A DNA stretch of 64,000 nucleotides from Virgibacillus dokdonensis. GTDB taxonomy: Bacteria > Bacillota > Bacilli > Bacillales > Amphibacillaceae. Of this stretch, positions 24,220 through 33,790 are shown one piece after another (positions within the stretch are counted from its first letter, which is position 1; the number at the start of each line of letters is the position of its first letter). Below the pieces are notes generated by a model. The model ran no database searches and was not told the DNA's origin. It worked only from the letters and a program-made list of their open reading frames with translations. The DNA lies in assembly GCF_900166595.1 (NCBI RefSeq), contig NZ_LT745763.1:288285-352284 (forward strand). The letters are read 5' to 3'. The translations under genes and the position numbers were made by a program.

Positions 24220-25620
24220 TTATGCTTCTGTAAAAAAGCCATTGTTAGTAGCGACATCTTTAAACCAATAACCGCTTTTCTTAATGGAACGTTTCGCGTT
24301 ATTATTTAAATCAACGGAAACTAAGCCGTAGCGATTTTTATAGGCATTCATCCAAGACCAATTATCCATAAATGTCCATACGTGATACCCTTTAACGTTA
24401 GCTCCTTCTTCTAATGCCTTGTGGCCCCATTTTAAATGATCTTTGTAAAAATCAATTCGATAATCATCTTGAATGATTCCAGAATCATCTTTAAATCGCT
24501 GCTCATTTTCTACGCCCATACCATTTTCAGAAATGAAGCACTCTACATTATTATAGTTATCTTTTAAGTTGATTAAAATATCATAAATTCCTTTTTCATA
24601 TATTTCCCAACCACGATAGGGGTTCATTTTTCTGCCCGGCATGTCATAAGCGTCAAAAAAATGCTCAGGCATTATAGGGGCGTCTGGGTGAGCGGCATAT
24701 TCTTTTGCTTTTACTCGACGGGGCTGATAATAGTTTACCCCTAAAAGGTCAATCGTATAATTTGAGAAAATGACGCGATCCTCCGTTTGAGTGACTGGTA
24801 ACAGGTCATGTTTTTCCAGTAATTGGATAAGTTCTTTCGGGAATTCACCTTTTACAGAGACATCTAAAAAAGAGCGGTTAAAAAATAAATCTGCAATTTT
24901 CGCAGCTTTTACGTCAGCTGCGTGACTGCTTCTTGGATAAGATGGGGTTACATTTAAAATGATACCTATCTTTCCTTGTTGCCTTTCTTCTTTATAGGCT
25001 TGGATCGCTTTGGCACTAGCTAAAGCAGAATGATATCCTACTTGAACAGCTCGTTTGAAATCAACGACATTTGGATAGTGCATATCATATAGATAGCCAG
25101 CCTCTACGGGAACAATGGGTTCATTCTGTGTAAACCATTTGCTCACTTTAGGACCAAATAATTGGAAACAAGTACGAGCATATGCTTGAAAGGCTTCGAC
25201 AACATCGCGGTTTTCCCAGCCACCTATCTGTTGCATAGCTAGCGGCATATCAAAATGATAGAGGTTTACAAAAGGCTCAATCCCTGCATTGATTAGCTCA
25301 TCCAGTACGTGATGGTAAAAATTCACCGCTGCTGGATTCACCTCTCCTGTACCATTTGGCATAAGACGTGACCAGGAGATAGACATACGAAAGGAATTAT
25401 GACCTAACTTTTTCATTAAGGCAATATCTGTTTGATAGGCTTCATAAAAACGGGACGCTTCACTGGGACCGACTTGTTGAAAAAAACGATTCGGTTCTTG
25501 TTCATACCAATAATCCCAAATATTTTTTCCTTTACCGTCAATTGCTGCAGCACCTTCTGTTTGCGTAGCTGAAGCAGCGCTTCCCCACCAAAAGTCGTTA
25601 GGAAATGTGTATTGTGACAT
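24220..25620 (-). CDS. GH1 6-phospho-beta-glucosidase
   Basis: This 466-residue glycoside hydrolase family 1 enzyme carries the acid/base Glu167 in WFTQNEP and the nucleophile Glu365 in CFISENGMG. It also has the family start FPNDFWWGSAASATQTEGA and a C-terminal YGLVSVDLNNNAKRSIKKSGYWF. The Lys-rich end SVDLNNNAKRSIKKS is typical of enzymes acting on 6-phosphoglycosides. I chose ATG 25620 since AAAGGTGG ends 5 bases before it. It lies 15 bases after the ROK kinase gene, suggesting that the kinase makes its phosphorylated substrate. Confidence 0.9.
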   Translation of the reverse strand: MSQYTFPNDFWWGSAASATQTEGAAAIDGKGKNIWDYWYEQEPNRFFQQVGPSEASRFYEAYQTDIALMKKLGHNSFRMSISWSRLMPNGTGEVNPAAVNFYHHVLDELINAGIEPFVNLYHFDMPLAMQQIGGWENRDVVEAFQAYARTCFQLFGPKVSKWFTQNEPIVPVEAGYLYDMHYPNVVDFKRAVQVGYHSALASAKAIQAYKEERQQGKIGIILNVTPSYPRSSHAADVKAAKIADLFFNRSFLDVSVKGEFPKELIQLLEKHDLLPVTQTEDRVIFSNYTIDLLGVNYYQPRRVKAKEYAAHPDAPIMPEHFFDAYDMPGRKMNPYRGWEIYEKGIYDILINLKDNYNNVECFISENGMGVENEQRFKDDSGIIQDDYRIDFYKDHLKWGHKALEEGANVKGYHVWTFMDNWSWMNAYKNRYGLVSVDLNNNAKRSIKKSGYWFKDVATNNGFFTEA

Positions 25621-25635
25621 AGTTACCACCTTTTC

Positions 25636-26532
25636 TTATGATTTAGATTGAAGGAAATGATAGGTTGCCCCGATAAGATTTGCCTGTTGTAAAAAAGTAC
25701 AAGTAGTTACTTTTCCGTGCGGGTTGCCTATTCCCATTGATTGTTGAACATCCTGTATGCTAGTAGAAAGGGAAGACATAAAATCTTGCCTTGCACTAAT
25801 ACCCCCACCGATTAAAATAAGTTCAGGATCATACATATGCTGTAAGTTGTATATGCCTGTTGCTAAAACAAAATAAAATTCCTCGATAGCTTGCTGACAA
25901 ATCTCATCTCCATTGTTAGCCATGGAAAAAATTTGTTCTCCAGATAACGAGTTTGCTGAAATCCCTTTTTGTTCAGCGACTTTTCGTACGATGGCAGAAG
26001 TAGATCCCATCTGACTCCAATAATCGATTCGTTTGGTTTTTGGATCTGCAAACAAAATAGCGTAGCCGAACTCTCCACCATAAAGATGCGCACCACGATA
26101 TAATGCACCGTTTGAAATGATAGCTCCACCAATACCTGTACCAATGACAATGACCAATGCATCTTGTAGTCCAACAGCGCCGCCTTTCCATAACTCCGCA
26201 AGTGCTGCACAGTTTGCGTCATTTTCCACTGCGACTGGCATGTCTGTTGCTTCATGCAGTACCTTCTTTAAAGCGATGTCGTGTAAATAAGGGATGGCAC
26301 TCGTCCCTTGTACTTCACCATCAGCCGTAATCGTTCCTGGACAACTAATCGCTAGTCCTTTAATTTCTTTCTTTTGTTTTACTTGCTGCACTGTTTGTTG
26401 GATAAAATCCAATAAATCTTGTAAATGATCGGGAGTTGGGATTTTGTCTTCTAAAGAAATGTTTGCTTCTTCATCTATTACTGCGTATTTGATATACGTT
26501 CCGCCAAAGTCAAATGCAAGGTAGTGTTTCAT
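25636..26532 (-). CDS. ROK family sugar kinase
   Basis: The 298-residue kinase starts YLAFDFGGTYIKYAVID (ATP-phosphate motif). It contains AVENDANCAALAELWKGGA with the catalytic Asp and VIVIGTGIGGAIISNGALYRGAHLYGGEFGY. The usual zinc motif CxCGxxGCxE of ROK kinases is replaced by ADPKTKRIDYWSQMGS, so zinc is probably absent, as in beta-glucoside kinases of this family. With the adjacent 6-phospho-beta-glucosidase it may phosphorylate an imported beta-glucoside at the 6-position. A mannose or fructose kinase role for the neighbouring mannosidase pathway is also possible. Confidence 0.87.
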   Translation of the reverse strand: MKHYLAFDFGGTYIKYAVIDEEANISLEDKIPTPDHLQDLLDFIQQTVQQVKQKKEIKGLAISCPGTITADGEVQGTSAIPYLHDIALKKVLHEATDMPVAVENDANCAALAELWKGGAVGLQDALVIVIGTGIGGAIISNGALYRGAHLYGGEFGYAILFADPKTKRIDYWSQMGSTSAIVRKVAEQKGISANSLSGEQIFSMANNGDEICQQAIEEFYFVLATGIYNLQHMYDPELILIGGGISARQDFMSSLSTSIQDVQQSMGIGNPHGKVTTCTFLQQANLIGATYHFLQSKS

Positions 26533-26619
26533 TGTATAGCCCCTTTTCTTTTACCTTGTAGCTCATTAGATCTTGTGTTTTTTATACAATTGTAAAGTAG
26601 AAAATGCTTAGCTGTTATA

Positions 26620-26652
26620 GCACTATAGGAAAGCATCAGATTTTTTGGTAAA
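26620..26652 (+). repeat. Family 1 repeat, left-end fragment (copy d)
   Basis: GCACTATAGGAAAGCATCAG and TTTTTTGG resemble the left end of family 1 elements; the right part with the hairpin is missing or diverged. It lies between the kinase and RpiR genes. Confidence 0.4.
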
Positions 26653-26734
26653 AAGTTTCTTTTCAAAAACCTCGTTGAAACACAGTAGTAGGCTTATCTA
26701 GTGGCGACGAACTTTAAGCCCTGAGCATTTATGT

Positions 26735-27577
26735 TTAGAATCGCTTATTCTTCATGTTGTGACCTTGTCTATAAGCGTGTTCCGTATGAATCCATTTGCT
26801 TATATTTTCTCTGTACATGCTAATGTACTGCGAATAAATCATATCAATAATAATGAGCAGCGGGATCTGTACAGAGATTTGTCCAACTTCATTTGTGTTT
26901 TGTAAACTTGAAGTCAGTAAAGTAACATTTGCCAGTTCTTTTATTTCTTCTGAATGATTTGAAGTGATGATAACAATCGATGTCCCTTGTTGTTTAAGCT
27001 GTTGTAGGGAGTCAAGAACATATTGGTTTTCTGCTCGTAACGACAAATAAATAACTAAATTATCTTCATTTAAAAGGGAAGAGACCATCTCGATGGAATT
27101 ATGATCTTGCACTACTTCAATAAATTTACCAATCCTAGTAAATCGAAATTTGAAATCAGCTCCAGCAATTGCGCTTAATCCTAATCCGTACACATGAATG
27201 ATCTTATGATTGTAAATATAATCGCATACCGTTTTAATATCTTGTATATCTAGATTTTCATCAATCGTATTAATCAATTCTTTATAACGAAATTTAAGAT
27301 TATGTGTCACATTGTTTTTATCAATAGTATGCTCTTCTAACGCATTTCGATAGGCATAGATAAATTCCTTATAGTTTTCAAAGCCTATTTTTTGACAAAA
27401 CCTTGTAATAGAAGCAGTAGATACATTTATTTTTTTTGCAATTGCCGACTGTTTGAGAGGAGGATTTCCCTCTAAAAAATAAGCAGCAATTTGTTCATCT
27501 ACTACTGTAAACTTCAATCTAGAACTTTCAATTAATAAAAATAGATCACTGTTAATCAACCGTACCACCCGCTTCAT
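26735..27577 (-). CDS. RpiR family transcriptional regulator (HTH plus SIS domain)
   Basis: The protein has 280 residues. The N-terminal helix-turn-helix (about 15-75) contains QSAIAKKINVSTASITRFCQKIGFENYKEF, typical of RpiR. A SIS phosphosugar-binding domain follows (about 115-250), with IIHVYGLGLSAIAGADFKFRF, LVIYLSLRAENQYVLDSL and IVIITSNHSEEIKELA. It should sense a phosphorylated sugar and control the adjacent kinase and GH1 genes, and perhaps the PTS-mannosidase genes upstream. ATG 27577 is used here; an in-frame TTG slightly downstream has an equally plausible ribosome site. Confidence 0.9.
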   Translation of the reverse strand: MKRVVRLINSDLFLLIESSRLKFTVVDEQIAAYFLEGNPPLKQSAIAKKINVSTASITRFCQKIGFENYKEFIYAYRNALEEHTIDKNNVTHNLKFRYKELINTIDENLDIQDIKTVCDYIYNHKIIHVYGLGLSAIAGADFKFRFTRIGKFIEVVQDHNSIEMVSSLLNEDNLVIYLSLRAENQYVLDSLQQLKQQGTSIVIITSNHSEEIKELANVTLLTSSLQNTNEVGQISVQIPLLIIIDMIYSQYISMYRENISKWIHTEHAYRQGHNMKNKRF

Positions 27578-27664
27578 TTAGACCTTAATATCATGTGTTG
27601 ATTCCATTATAATATATTCTTACGACCTAGCGTCTATAAAGTAATTCGTCTACACGCTTTTTTT

Positions 27665-27931
27665 AAGGGATAAGAAAGTATAAAAATTTGATGCTATGGG
27701 ATAACCAAATAACCGAATGAGCCACGTCCGGCTCCATCGCCCAGCAACTAGGCGACTTCACGAATCGCCTTAAGCTAAGTCATCATCGGTTCGTTCTAAA
27801 TAGGAAGGCCGACTAAAGACGGGCTTGCCGCCCAACGCCGGCATACTCCTGTTGCAGGAGCATAATTCCTAAAACTTCAGTTGATTCGCTCCACTCGCTA
27901 CGTTGCTAAACGGGCGCCCCGAGCCTTTGTT
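27665..27931 (+). repeat. Family 2 dispersed repeat, copy B (full length)
   Basis: This element of about 266 bp starts GGATAAGAAAGTATAAAAA and has AGCCACGTCCGGCTCCATCG, CAACTAGGCGACTTCACGA, CATCATCGGTTCGTTCTAAA, GACGGGCTTGCCGCCCAACG, TACTCCTGTTGCAGGAGCAT and ends GGGCGCCCCGAGCCTTTGTT. It is GC-richer than its surroundings, contains several short inverted repeats, and is nearly identical to copy C at 51985. No open frame of note. It separates mngB from the RpiR gene. Confidence 0.8.
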
Positions 27932-27972
27932 AAGAAAAAATAAAGCGGTTGAGCACGTTCATTCGTTTGTAT

Positions 27973-28007
27973 ATTCAGAGGGGGAAGAAATAGCCCCCTC
28001 TCTGAAT
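27973..28007 (-). terminator. Putative terminator after mngB
   Basis: ATTCAGAGGGGG (27973-27984) pairs with CCCCCTCTCTGAAT (27994-28007) with a two-base bulge. It is 43 bases downstream of the mngB stop; no long T-run follows. Confidence 0.55.
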
Positions 28008-28049
28008 AGATGGTAAAAAGGTCCGCACAAGCTAGATAGTTCTATATGA

Positions 28050-30698
28050 TTATTTAAATTCGATATATATTGTTTTAACTTCTTTTGGCTTAAAGCTTCC
28101 TAAATGAATGGTTTGGCTACTTCTTTGGTTGGATTTATCCAGTTTCTCTTCCATCGTTGTAAACTGCCAAAAGTGGACGTTTTCTTTGCAGGTTAGCTCG
28201 CCACCATCTTCCATAGCTTGGTTTGTCGGATTGAAAAAGCGTAAGATCATTCCTTTACTTTGACGTGCTTTTTTACATGAACTAAATACAACTTGTTTCA
28301 CATTTGTCGCATCCACCAAAGAATAGGTTTCTGGTACTTGAAAAGGGAGTGGTTGCATCACAAAGTATTTTAGCGTATTCGTAAATTGGTTTAAGCTTTG
28401 CTGTTGATAGTAAGGAATCGACATGGCATATTTTTGGTAATCTGCAAATGCGCAAGCTTGATTACATGTACGCCCAATGCGAACAGAGACCTTAAATGTT
28501 AATGATTTAAGCAATTGGCTATCAGGTGTTTCGATATATTTGAACTGATTACCAGAAGCCACCCCTGGTCGCCGTTTCAAATCTGGTTTACCAAGATAGC
28601 CTACTGCACGAAATAGCGTGAGTGCTATATCTTTTTCTTTAGAACCGATAATTTCGTATTCTTTGATCCCTTTTGTAAAGGCGGTCACGCTTTTTTGTTG
28701 GTCATGCAATTGAACAAAGCTAAGCATCGGATAAATACCTGTTGGCTCTTCTTTCCAGCCCTTTTCCTGCCAATGTTTGAAGTTAGGGTCAGTTACAGGA
28801 CGAGATATAGTCCCGAAAGGTGTATCAGCAATACTTTCCTCTGTATTTACTCCACCATTTATTAGTAAGCGCATGCGATGATCCATTGCTTGATTATTTA
28901 TTTTCAAATGAATATCTACAGCCTGCTTATGCGCTTCTAACCCAATAGTGCAGGTGTAAGGAATCAATGCCGTAGCAGTTCCTTGTTCGCGTTCGTGCTG
29001 GTTTTTAGGGACAACAAAATTTCCGTTAAGCTTCAGTGTGCTTTTCCAAGTTCCTGGATTGCTAGAAACACTAGCTGTGTCAAATTTAAATTGTAATTTC
29101 CAGTCATTTTCTGGTTGCGAGTAGTCGTAGTTATCTCCGTCATCACCAGCATCTTCAACAAGTAAGAAATTAGGATATAAGGTGTTACTTTCTTTGTCGA
29201 GAACTTGAACACTGCCATTCTTAACTTGTACTTGATAATATTCATTTTCAATTGTATTTGGAGTGACCTCTTGCTTCTCGGAAGCAGGAACTGTTTCCAT
29301 ACGATCTTCTTTCAATACAATATCAAGCACTTCATAGCCAAGCGGTTGTAATTTTACAGGCAAGGCAATTTCGATTTCGTAATAATACGATGCAGGAGCA
29401 GGATCGATTGTTTTACGAATCGGTGCATTGGAATGCTTCGTTATATTTCGGATGTCATAATCCAATTTTTGTTCTCCATGATATATAGAAAAGCTCGTCT
29501 CTGGTAATGATAAAGCAATGGTAATAACTTGCTCTCTTATTATTGGTAACGTGTTAAAGATAGTTACTTGATTATTTTTTACATTATTCCTTGATTCACT
29601 GATTTTTCGTGTTAAGTAATCGACGACAGAATAGGAAAGTTGGTCAGCTTCAATAAAGCGTTGTAAAATGGCTTGGTTTGTTTTATCGCTATTACAGCCA
29701 CCAGCACTATCATGAGCGTGGTTACGTAATGTTAATTTCCAAATTTTATCTATAAGCGCTTGTTTATATGGAATTCCTAGCTGGTCTGCTAGGCTCATTA
29801 ATGGCTCAATTTGAAAAATTAACCGACGTTCTATTTTATCGTTCAAATATTTGTGATCATAGCGAGATGAGTAAATAGAACGATGAATTTTAGAAACTTC
29901 CGCATTCAATAATTCTCCTTGGACATTTGGTAAATCCTTCGCTTCTTTCTCGATGCCTGCAAAGAGGTGATCGTAGTTACTTTCGATGAAGTGATCATCT
30001 GTAAGCTGTTCGTTATAGTGAGCAATCCGTTCTTTTAAATTAAAATCGACATATCGTTGATCCCCACCCACCGGTAGAGCAATATGAGATGAAGTGGTAT
30101 TCTGTTTTATTTGCTCTAATAAAGGCTTTGCATAGTCTACTTCAATGAGTTGTACACCGACAAAGTAACCATCTTTTATATTGTAGGTTAATAGATTAGA
30201 TCCATCCTCTGACTGCCAGTAGAATTCTCTCGTGTTTAATTGGTCAGAGGACAATCCGCGCCAAAAGACAGCTTTATCAATCGCAAATTGTGAAAAAATC
30301 TTTGGCATATCCATGGATTGTCCGAACGCATCTGGGATATACCCTAATCGATCTGCTCCGCCTAATGCATCTCCAGATTCAATACCAAGCTGCAAATTGC
30401 GGACGAGCGATTCACCACGAATAATCATTTGATCGGATTGTGTGTACCAAGGACCAACTTTTAATTTTCCAGCTGCGATGAGTGATTGTAATATTTGTTG
30501 TTTATCTGGGTGTACCTCCAGGTAATCTTCCACTATACTCATTTGTCCGTCCAGCATATAGTAGTCGAGGACACCATCTTCTAACGCTTTGATTACCTCA
30601 TCTATATGGTAACAAAGCTGGATAAATGATTCGCTACTTGTAAAATACCACTCATAGTCCCAATGTGTATGAGCGATCACATGAATTTTCTTTTTCAT
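28050..30698 (-). CDS. mngB: GH38 alpha-mannosidase, mannosylglycerate hydrolase-like
   Basis: This 882-residue glycoside hydrolase of family 38 starts VIAHTHWDYEWYFTSSES (zinc-binding His-x-His and Asp, residues 10-14). It has GPWYTQSDQMIIRGESLVRN, the catalytic region GYIPDAFGQSMDMPKIF, and a long C-terminal beta part with DAGDDGDNYDYSQPEN and ADTPFGTISRPV. These blocks and the length match E. coli MngB, which splits 2-O-(6-phospho-mannosyl)-glycerate into mannose-6-phosphate and glycerate. It lies directly after fructose-type PTS genes, as in mngAB. Another mannosyl substrate is possible. Confidence 0.88.
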   Translation of the reverse strand: MKKKIHVIAHTHWDYEWYFTSSESFIQLCYHIDEVIKALEDGVLDYYMLDGQMSIVEDYLEVHPDKQQILQSLIAAGKLKVGPWYTQSDQMIIRGESLVRNLQLGIESGDALGGADRLGYIPDAFGQSMDMPKIFSQFAIDKAVFWRGLSSDQLNTREFYWQSEDGSNLLTYNIKDGYFVGVQLIEVDYAKPLLEQIKQNTTSSHIALPVGGDQRYVDFNLKERIAHYNEQLTDDHFIESNYDHLFAGIEKEAKDLPNVQGELLNAEVSKIHRSIYSSRYDHKYLNDKIERRLIFQIEPLMSLADQLGIPYKQALIDKIWKLTLRNHAHDSAGGCNSDKTNQAILQRFIEADQLSYSVVDYLTRKISESRNNVKNNQVTIFNTLPIIREQVITIALSLPETSFSIYHGEQKLDYDIRNITKHSNAPIRKTIDPAPASYYYEIEIALPVKLQPLGYEVLDIVLKEDRMETVPASEKQEVTPNTIENEYYQVQVKNGSVQVLDKESNTLYPNFLLVEDAGDDGDNYDYSQPENDWKLQFKFDTASVSSNPGTWKSTLKLNGNFVVPKNQHEREQGTATALIPYTCTIGLEAHKQAVDIHLKINNQAMDHRMRLLINGGVNTEESIADTPFGTISRPVTDPNFKHWQEKGWKEEPTGIYPMLSFVQLHDQQKSVTAFTKGIKEYEIIGSKEKDIALTLFRAVGYLGKPDLKRRPGVASGNQFKYIETPDSQLLKSLTFKVSVRIGRTCNQACAFADYQKYAMSIPYYQQQSLNQFTNTLKYFVMQPLPFQVPETYSLVDATNVKQVVFSSCKKARQSKGMILRFFNPTNQAMEDGGELTCKENVHFWQFTTMEEKLDKSNQRSSQTIHLGSFKPKEVKTIYIEFK

Positions 30699-30718
30699 TT
30701 CAACAACACCCTAATCTG

Positions 30719-31183
30719 TTAGTCACTTTGAGCAAGTAATTTATTTTGAATAATCGCATGCAATTCCTCAGCTGTTGCAGCTTCCATAATCGATTTTGTA
30801 AATGCTTCATCAATTAATGCCCGAGAAATTGTACTGAGTAATGTGAGATGCTCTTGATTTTTCCCTTCAGGAATAGCAAGGGCGAACGTCATATGAACAG
30901 GTTGATGATCCATCGATTCCCACTCAATTGGGTTCGTAAATTTCACTAACATCAGTGCAGGTTTCTTCACTGTTTTATGCTTACAGTGAGGAATAGCAAT
31001 GGAGCTCTTAAAACCTGTCGTAACCTCTTGCTCACGTTTTTTTAGCCCTTTATAATATGCTTTAGCCGATTTAACAATCTCTTTTTCTTTTGCAAAGTCA
31101 GCAATAAATTGTAAAGCTTCATCTTTTGTCGTTACGGAAGAATCAAAAGTAATATGTTGTATATCTAAGATCGATGTCACCAT
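30719..31183 (-). CDS. PTS fructose-type EIIA
   Basis: This 154-residue cytosolic phosphocarrier has its phosphorylatable His66 in SSIAIPHCKHK. The rest (EQEVTTGFKSS, PALMLVKFTNPIEWESMDHQPVHMTFALAIPEG) follows the EIIA-fru/mtl fold. It passes phosphate from HPr to the EIIBC encoded just upstream; four bases separate the two genes. In E. coli MngA the IIA domain is fused to IIBC, while here it is separate. Confidence 0.93.
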   Translation of the reverse strand: MVTSILDIQHITFDSSVTTKDEALQFIADFAKEKEIVKSAKAYYKGLKKREQEVTTGFKSSIAIPHCKHKTVKKPALMLVKFTNPIEWESMDHQPVHMTFALAIPEGKNQEHLTLLSTISRALIDEAFTKSIMEAATAEELHAIIQNKLLAQSD

Positions 31184-31186
31184 GAT

Positions 31187-32653
31187 TTATTCCACCTTTT
31201 TCTTTGTAAATCCAATAATAACGGCTGTAACGAGTACCCCTGTCATGACACTGAAAATCCATGTAACAAAAGGAATAGGCTGTTCAATATATCCGACAAA
31301 TGTACCAAGTGGAGAGCCGATACCGCCGTAAAATTTGGCGCCTAATCCCGCTGCAAGTCCTCCAGCAACTGCTGAACCAGCAACAAAGGCAGGGATCATT
31401 CGAATTGGGTCTTGTGCCGCAAAAGGTATAGCACCCTCTGTTACACCAACCATCCCCATACCAAATGCACTATGTGCAGATACTTTTTCGGTTGGTGAAA
31501 ATTTCTTTTTAAAGAGTATAGAGGCAAGCCATATTCCAAGTGGAGCAACAGAAATCGCTGCTTGAGTTGCTGTCTGTGGTACAAAGTTAGCACCTTCAAT
31601 GCCATATTTAGCAACGGTGTCCGTAAAGACTGCTGTACCAAAAACAAGTGCTGTTTTATTAATTGGTCCACCAAGGTCAAAGCCGACCATTGCGCCAATA
31701 ATAATACCTACAATTACTGGTGCTGCCGCATAATTTTCATTTAAAGTCGTTAACCCTTCATATAAGAAGTCCATCATAGAGGCCATTGGATTTCCAATCA
31801 CGTATAGGACAAAAATAGAAATAATTAATGTACTTACTAATGGTAGTAGCATGATTGGTACGATAGGCTGAATGATTTTTGGATAAGGAATTTTTTTAAG
31901 CCCTTTGACAAGATACCCAGCTGCAAAGGCAACTAGAATAGCTGCTAAAAATCCTCCTCCAGCTTCAGCGCCAAGCATTTCTGCATCATTGGCAATATAG
32001 GTTCCAATCATGGCTGCTGCAATTGCTGGTTTTCCGGCGATAGAGTTCGCAACAAATCCAGCAAACAAAGGGATCATTAATAGGAAACCGACTTGCCCAA
32101 CACTGAACAAGTTGGACATTAAATCGCCCATAAATGTAGAAGTATCAAAACCCCAGTTGACAATTCTTCCTGCATCATCTTTTTGGAATGCGTATACATT
32201 GGCAATAGCTAAAATAAGTCCGGAAGCAATAACCATTGGGATCATGTAGGAAATACCTGCCATAATATGCTGGAAGAAACCGCCTTCTTCTGTTTTGCCC
32301 ATCTTTGCTACTCCCGCTTTTGTTCCCTTTTCACCGTAAATAGGAGCCTCATTTAAAGCCTTTTCAATTAAAGCCTCAGGATTTTTAATTGCTTCTGCTG
32401 CTCGTACTCTTAATACACGCTTACCTGCAAAACGTGTCATATCGATATTAATTTCTACAGCTAGTATTACTACGTCAGCTGCTTCAATTTCCTGAGCAGT
32501 TAGTTTGTTTTCGACACCGATGGAACCTTGTGTTTCCACTTTGATGTCGTAACCTTTAGCAACGCCAGCCTTTTCTAAAGATTCGGCGGCCATATACGTA
32601 TGGGCTATTCCGGCTGAACAAGCTGTAACACCAACAATTTTCTTTTTAGACAT
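31187..32653 (-). CDS. mngA: PTS fructose-type EIIBC, MngA-like
   Basis: The protein has 488 residues. The N-terminal EIIB domain (1-100) has the phosphorylated Cys12 in GVTACSAGIAHTYMAAE. The EIIC domain (about 125-488) is polytopic with FFQHIMAGISYMIPMVIASG, GFVANSIAGKPAIAAAMIGTYIA, MVGFDLGGPINKTALVFG and MGMVGVTEGAIPFAAQDP. It imports and phosphorylates a sugar. Because mngB-like GH38 follows, 2-O-mannosylglycerate is the best guess; other fructose-family substrates remain possible. It is the first gene of the EIIBC-EIIA-GH38 operon. Confidence 0.88.
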   Translation of the reverse strand: MSKKKIVGVTACSAGIAHTYMAAESLEKAGVAKGYDIKVETQGSIGVENKLTAQEIEAADVVILAVEINIDMTRFAGKRVLRVRAAEAIKNPEALIEKALNEAPIYGEKGTKAGVAKMGKTEEGGFFQHIMAGISYMIPMVIASGLILAIANVYAFQKDDAGRIVNWGFDTSTFMGDLMSNLFSVGQVGFLLMIPLFAGFVANSIAGKPAIAAAMIGTYIANDAEMLGAEAGGGFLAAILVAFAAGYLVKGLKKIPYPKIIQPIVPIMLLPLVSTLIISIFVLYVIGNPMASMMDFLYEGLTTLNENYAAAPVIVGIIIGAMVGFDLGGPINKTALVFGTAVFTDTVAKYGIEGANFVPQTATQAAISVAPLGIWLASILFKKKFSPTEKVSAHSAFGMGMVGVTEGAIPFAAQDPIRMIPAFVAGSAVAGGLAAGLGAKFYGGIGSPLGTFVGYIEQPIPFVTWIFSVMTGVLVTAVIIGFTKKKVE

Positions 32654-33229
32654 AGTAGCTCACCTTTCTGTGGTTGTATTCATTAAATAAAGATGGGAAA
32701 GGAATACACTTAGTCATGCTCCCTTTCATTGTTTTTCATGTATCTAGATACAATAAGAAACATGTAGGATGAATCATCTTGGCTAATTAGCTATGGTTTC
32801 ATTATATGTGTGTCTTTGTGTAATGTATATATCTACAAGTAATTCTGTATAAAGTATCTTTTTTATGCGTTTTCATGAAAATACTTTCAAAGTAAGTAGC
32901 TTTTATAGTTTTTAATATGGATAAGTATAAAGTTTTAGGGTTTATATTGAAGTGGATTCTTACATTGAATGATTTGAAAGAATCCCTCTTGGGGATAGCA
33001 CTTCTTTTATTTTTTGCACCTTAGTTTTTATTGAATACCACTTGGAAGAAGCAAATTGGAAGTAATTTAATCTGGAATTATTCATAGGAATAATTTGCTA
33101 ACTAACTAACGAACGCTTATAAATTAAGGAATAAAATACTTGGTTAAATCAGATAACTTCGAAATTTAAGCTGTGTATCAATCCTTTTCTGGAAGATACG
33201 ACAACGAGTCAAAATTTTATAGTTAGAGT
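32654..33229. other. Long AT-rich upstream region of the PTS operon
   Basis: It contains a cre-like site (32862-32876) but no gene. Short frames here have no ribosome site and atypical composition. Confidence 0.4.
32862..32876 (-). promoter_or_regulatory. Possible cre (CcpA) site upstream of the mng-like operon
   Basis: On the minus strand ATGAAAACGCATAAA matches the cre consensus WTGNAANCGNWNNCW except for the penultimate C. It lies about 210 bases before the EIIBC start. Catabolite repression of such operons is common; the match alone is weak. Confidence 0.35.
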
Positions 33230-33357
33230 TAGCTAGCGGAGGAAAAACACGGATACTCCGGCGAGAAAGCACACCACGTAGGAAAAAAGTGAACTGCTTT
33301 TTTTGAGGAGGCTGAGCACTAGCCTGCGGAAAGCGTAGTGTTTTTACGTAGTGGGGC
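33228..33357 (+). repeat. Family 3 long palindromic repeat (Bacillaceae type)
   Basis: AAAAACAC at 33243-33250 pairs with GTGTTTTT at 33338-33345. Inside are GCGGAGG, ATACTCCGGCG, GAGGAGGCTGAGCACTAGCC and TGCGGAAAGCG. The pattern (…ACTCCTGCGGGAA…GAGGAGGCT…CCGCGGAAAGCG…) is one I know as an abundant intergenic palindrome in Bacillaceae genomes. It is GC-richer than its surroundings and non-coding. One copy is seen here. Confidence 0.65.
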
Positions 33358-33790
33358 GGAATTAAAATTTGATAAAGAGTCATGATTTTTGTCTTATTTT
33401 GATTCATTCATACCGTTTATATTTTTTCTGCAATGATTTTAAAGGTATAAATCATTTAGGTAAAATTATTCTATCTTTTCAGAATATACTGTCTAAATCT
33501 ATAGTGGTTTGTTATACTAAAGGAAATTATCATCGCTCACGAACCATTTGTGTTAGTGACTCTAAGGTGGTATGTTCAAGTGTTGGCTTGGCGTTAATCC
33601 CAATTTTATTACAGTATATATCAATCAATTGTCTAGATATTAGCTTTTAGGTAATTAAGTAAAAGGAAATTGTCAATAATCAGTAAATAATTCACTACTG
33701 TAAACGAAAGCGGCTGATTCACTGGAATGCCAATTCCAATTCTTCAGTAATAAAGGAATTGACTCTATACTTCCATCTTTCTAAATAAAC
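33358..33790. other. Intergenic region downstream of the PAP2 gene
   Basis: An open stretch at 33369-33650 on the plus strand has neither a ribosome site nor recognisable protein content. GGAAT-N4-ATTCC near 33725-33738 is a small hairpin. Nothing else is supported. Confidence 0.35.

Noticed and set aside
33369..33650. 93-codon open frame in the gap before the PAP2 gene
   Set aside because: No ribosome site, no recognisable domain, Cys- and Ile-rich chance composition.
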